Assembly (NCBI GenBank): GCA_947476745.1
Contig: CANJRG010000004.1
Coordinates: forward strand, 62,001 to 126,000
Length of the DNA stretch: 64,000 nucleotides
Source: Acidimicrobiia bacterium
Lineage (GTDB): Bacteria; Actinomycetota; Acidimicrobiia; Acidimicrobiales; CAIXPF01
Direction of reading: 5' to 3'
Part shown: positions 61,899 through 64,000 of the stretch, piece after piece
Layout: the number at the start of each line of letters is the position of its first letter
Numbering within the stretch: position 1 is the stretch's first letter
The notes under the pieces: generated by a model
Databases searched by the model: none
What the model was told of the DNA's origin: nothing
The model's input: the letters and a program-made list of their open reading frames with translations, nothing else
Program-made: the position numbers and the translations under genes

Positions 61899-64000
61899 CA
61901 GCCCTGCATCGCCCGCCACACCCGTTCAGGGGTGTACGGCAGATCGAGCGCCTGCACCCCGAACGGACCGAGCGCGTCGAGCACGGCGCTCTGCAACGCC
62001 GGGGTGGCTACCACCGTTCCGGACTCCCCCACGCCCTTCACCCCCAGCGGGTTCCACGGTGAGGGCGTCTCCATCTCGTGGGTCTCGTAGCTGATGGTCT
62101 CCGCCGCGGACACCACCGGGTAGTCGGCGAAGGACGCCGTGCGCGGGATGCCGCCGGCGTCATACACCATCTCCTCGTAGAGCGCGGCGCCGATCGCGAG
62201 GCCGAGGCCGCCGTGGACCTGGCCCTCCGCCAGCACCGGCTCGAGCAGCGTGCCCGCATCATCGACGCTTACCAGCCGGCGCACCGACACCGCACCGGTG
62301 TCGGTGTCGAGCTCCACCAGCGCCACACAGGCACCGAAGGCGTAGGTGCCGCGCCCACCCTCGGGCTTGAAACGGTGCTCGGCCTGCAGCGCCCCGACCT
62401 CGGCCCAGCCGAGTTGCCGGGCCGGGGTCCCTGCCACGTGGAACGCGGCGCGGGCGGCGTCGAACACGATGTCGGAGACGTTGGCCTCGAGCAGGTCCGC
62501 CACCCGGCTGCGGGCGGCGTCGATCACGTCACGGGCGGCCCCGAGCACTGCGGAACCACCCAGCTGAGCCGAACGCGAGCCGATCGTGCCACCGCCGAGC
62601 GGGGCGAGGTCGGTATCGCCGTGCAGCACGGTCACCGCCTCCGCCATGATGCCCAGCTCGCGGGCGACGACACCGGCGAAGGTGGTCTCGTGTCCCTGCC
62701 CGTGCGGCGAGGTGCCGACCACCACCGTGACGGTGCCGTCCGCGTGCAGGGCAACCGTGGCCGTCTCGCCCTCGCCGCCACCGGTGACCTCCACCGTGCA
62801 GCTCACCCCGATCCCGAGCTGCAGATGGTCGCCACGGGCCCGTCGCTCGGCCTGTTCGGCCCGCAGCGCCGGGTAGGCCGCCGCCTCGGCGCAGCGACGC
62901 AGCGACTCGCCGTAGCGGCCGCTGTCGTAGGTCGAGCCGGCCGCCGTCCGGTACGGAAAGGCATCCTCCGGCACGACGTTGCGCAGCCGCACCTCGAGCG
63001 GGTCGAGCCCCACCGCAGCGGCGAATCGGTCCATCGCCGCCTCGATCGAGCAGGCCGCCTCGGGCCGTCCAGCCCCGCGGAACGCCACCGTCGGCGTGGT
63101 GTTGGTGACCACCGAGGTGCCCTGCAGAACCGCCACCGGGATGGTGTACACCCCGGTCCCGGAGTTGCGCAGGTTGCCGGTCACGTTGGTGCCCATCGCC
63201 GGGTAGGCGCCCGAGTCCTGCAGGGCCCGCACCTCGTAGGCCTGCACGGCGCCGTCGCGGCTGCCGCCGATGCGGATGCGGTGCAACGACGCCCGACCGT
63301 GGCCCATGGCCAGCATCGCCTCGCTGCGCGTCTCGCACCAGCGCAGCGGCCGACCGAGCTGACGAGCCGCGAATGTCGCCACAACGTCCTCGGGATAGCA
63401 GCCGTACCCGCCCTTGGCGCCGAATCCGCCGCCCACGTCGGGGGCGATCGCCCGCACGGTGCCGGGTTCGAGACCCATGGCGCACTCGATCACGTACTTG
63501 GCGCCGGCCGGCCGTTGGGAGCACACCCAGACCGTGCAGCGGCCGTCCTGCCCCCAGGCCACCGCCCCGGCAAGCGGCTCGATGGGGCTCGGGTTGAGCC
63601 GGGGGTGGCGCAGGTTGAGCTCGACCACGACCTCGCACGAGGCGAACGGGTCCTCGTCGGGTTCCTTGCCCGTCCAGGCGAAGGACACGTTGGTCCCGGC
63701 CGCCTCGTGCAGCAGCACCTCGCCGGCGAGCGAGGCGTCGAGGTCGGTCAGCACCGGGAGCGCTTCGTAGTCGACCACGACGGACTCGAGGGCGTCCGCG
63801 GCGCGGTAGCGATCGACCGCCACCACCATGGCCACCGCCTCGCCGACGAAGCGGACCACGCCGTCGGCCAGCATCGGTCGCCACATGGCGCCGTTCATGT
63901 TGGGAAGGCGCGGCGGGAGCGGCCACAGGTCGATGTCGGCGGCGGTGAACACCGCCACCACCCCGTCGAGGGCCAGCGCCGCTCTGGTGTCGACCGACAC
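61898..64000 (-). CDS. Aldehyde oxidase/xanthine dehydrogenase family large subunit (CoxL form II), 5' end cut by window edge
   Basis: Molybdopterin hydroxylase large subunit. Seven hundred residues are visible with the N-terminus outside the window, so the true start is probably further right. Motifs: DVGGGFGAKGGYGCYPEDVV, TPTVAFRGAGRPEAACSIEA (the AFRGAGR form-II active-site loop, not the AYRCSFR loop of true CO dehydrogenase), SPHGQGHETTFAGVVARELG and GVKGVGESGTVVATPAL (catalytic Glu). Medium and small subunits are probably beyond the right edge. An MFS gene is coupled downstream. Confidence 0.92.
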   Translation of the reverse strand: MSVDTRAALALDGVVAVFTAADIDLWPLPPRLPNMNGAMWRPMLADGVVRFVGEAVAMVVAVDRYRAADALESVVVDYEALPVLTDLDASLAGEVLLHEAAGTNVSFAWTGKEPDEDPFASCEVVVELNLRHPRLNPSPIEPLAGAVAWGQDGRCTVWVCSQRPAGAKYVIECAMGLEPGTVRAIAPDVGGGFGAKGGYGCYPEDVVATFAARQLGRPLRWCETRSEAMLAMGHGRASLHRIRIGGSRDGAVQAYEVRALQDSGAYPAMGTNVTGNLRNSGTGVYTIPVAVLQGTSVVTNTTPTVAFRGAGRPEAACSIEAAMDRFAAAVGLDPLEVRLRNVVPEDAFPYRTAAGSTYDSGRYGESLRRCAEAAAYPALRAEQAERRARGDHLQLGIGVSCTVEVTGGGEGETATVALHADGTVTVVVGTSPHGQGHETTFAGVVARELGIMAEAVTVLHGDTDLAPLGGGTIGSRSAQLGGSAVLGAARDVIDAARSRVADLLEANVSDIVFDAARAAFHVAGTPARQLGWAEVGALQAEHRFKPEGGRGTYAFGACVALVELDTDTGAVSVRRLVSVDDAGTLLEPVLAEGQVHGGLGLAIGAALYEEMVYDAGGIPRTASFADYPVVSAAETISYETHEMETPSPWNPLGVKGVGESGTVVATPALQSAVLDALGPFGVQALDLPYTPERVWRAMQG

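Overview
The window is a GC-rich chromosomal segment with short intergenic gaps and frequent 1-4 base stop/start overlaps. It looks like a high-GC actinobacterium. The evidence is a mycothiol ligase gene (mshC), an F420:NADP oxidoreductase, an InhA-type enoyl-ACP reductase, a phosphatidylinositol-mannoside gene set, and a gene order at the left end that closely follows the Mycobacterium tuberculosis rel-to-thrS region. The mix of housekeeping order with two acyl-CoA dehydrogenases, a form II CoxL and a DUF4015 protein would suit the class Acidimicrobiia. That placement is an inference from gene content; no rRNA marker is present.

Left block (1-23.5 kb), almost all on the minus strand: rel (C-terminus cut by the window edge), apt, secF, secD, yajC, tgt, queA, ruvB, ruvA, ruvC, a one-Cys peroxiredoxin, yebC, pdxT, pdxS, htpX, lemA, pimA, patA, pgsA, two unrecognised genes, a HIT-family Ap4A phosphorylase, thrS, mshC and an F420 reductase. 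These cover the stringent response, protein export, queuosine, Holliday-junction resolution, vitamin B6, PI-mannoside lipids and mycothiol.

Middle block (23.6-43.8 kb): inhA/fabI on plus; an M23 peptidase; a lone ABC ATPase; a DUF4239-like membrane protein; a sugar transferase; glgX with an SRPBCC protein, thiamine pyrophosphokinase and a membrane protein in one minus operon; an acyl-CoA dehydrogenase; a YceH-like protein; a MalY/PatB aminotransferase; a membrane-anchored pentapeptide-repeat protein; riboflavin synthase translationally coupled to a three-gene ABC importer; pirin; and a Baeyer-Villiger monooxygenase.

Right block (43.9-64 kb): tRNA-Val(CAC), two J-domain proteins, murF, a broken Gfo/Idh/MocA gene, aqpZ, a Tat-exported PhoD phosphatase, a small HExxH protein, a second acyl-CoA dehydrogenase, a MaoC-like hot-dog protein, a broken SDR gene, a TauE exporter, a mycothiol-dependent-type isomerase, a DUF4015 protein, a ferredoxin, a second lemA paired with a DUF2207 protein, an MFS transporter and a CoxL-type large subunit cut by the right edge.

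No rRNA, CRISPR array, insertion sequence or prophage was seen, and no gap between genes exceeds about 300 bases. The most distinctive signals are the riboflavin synthase/ABC importer operon with a 15-bp repeat array in its leader, an unusual number of short tandem repeats in and between genes, a tRNA-guanine transglycosylase lacking two zinc-ligand cysteines, two decayed oxidoreductase genes, and two candidate operators (GTGTTC-N3-GAACAC and three GACTTGCCAG copies).
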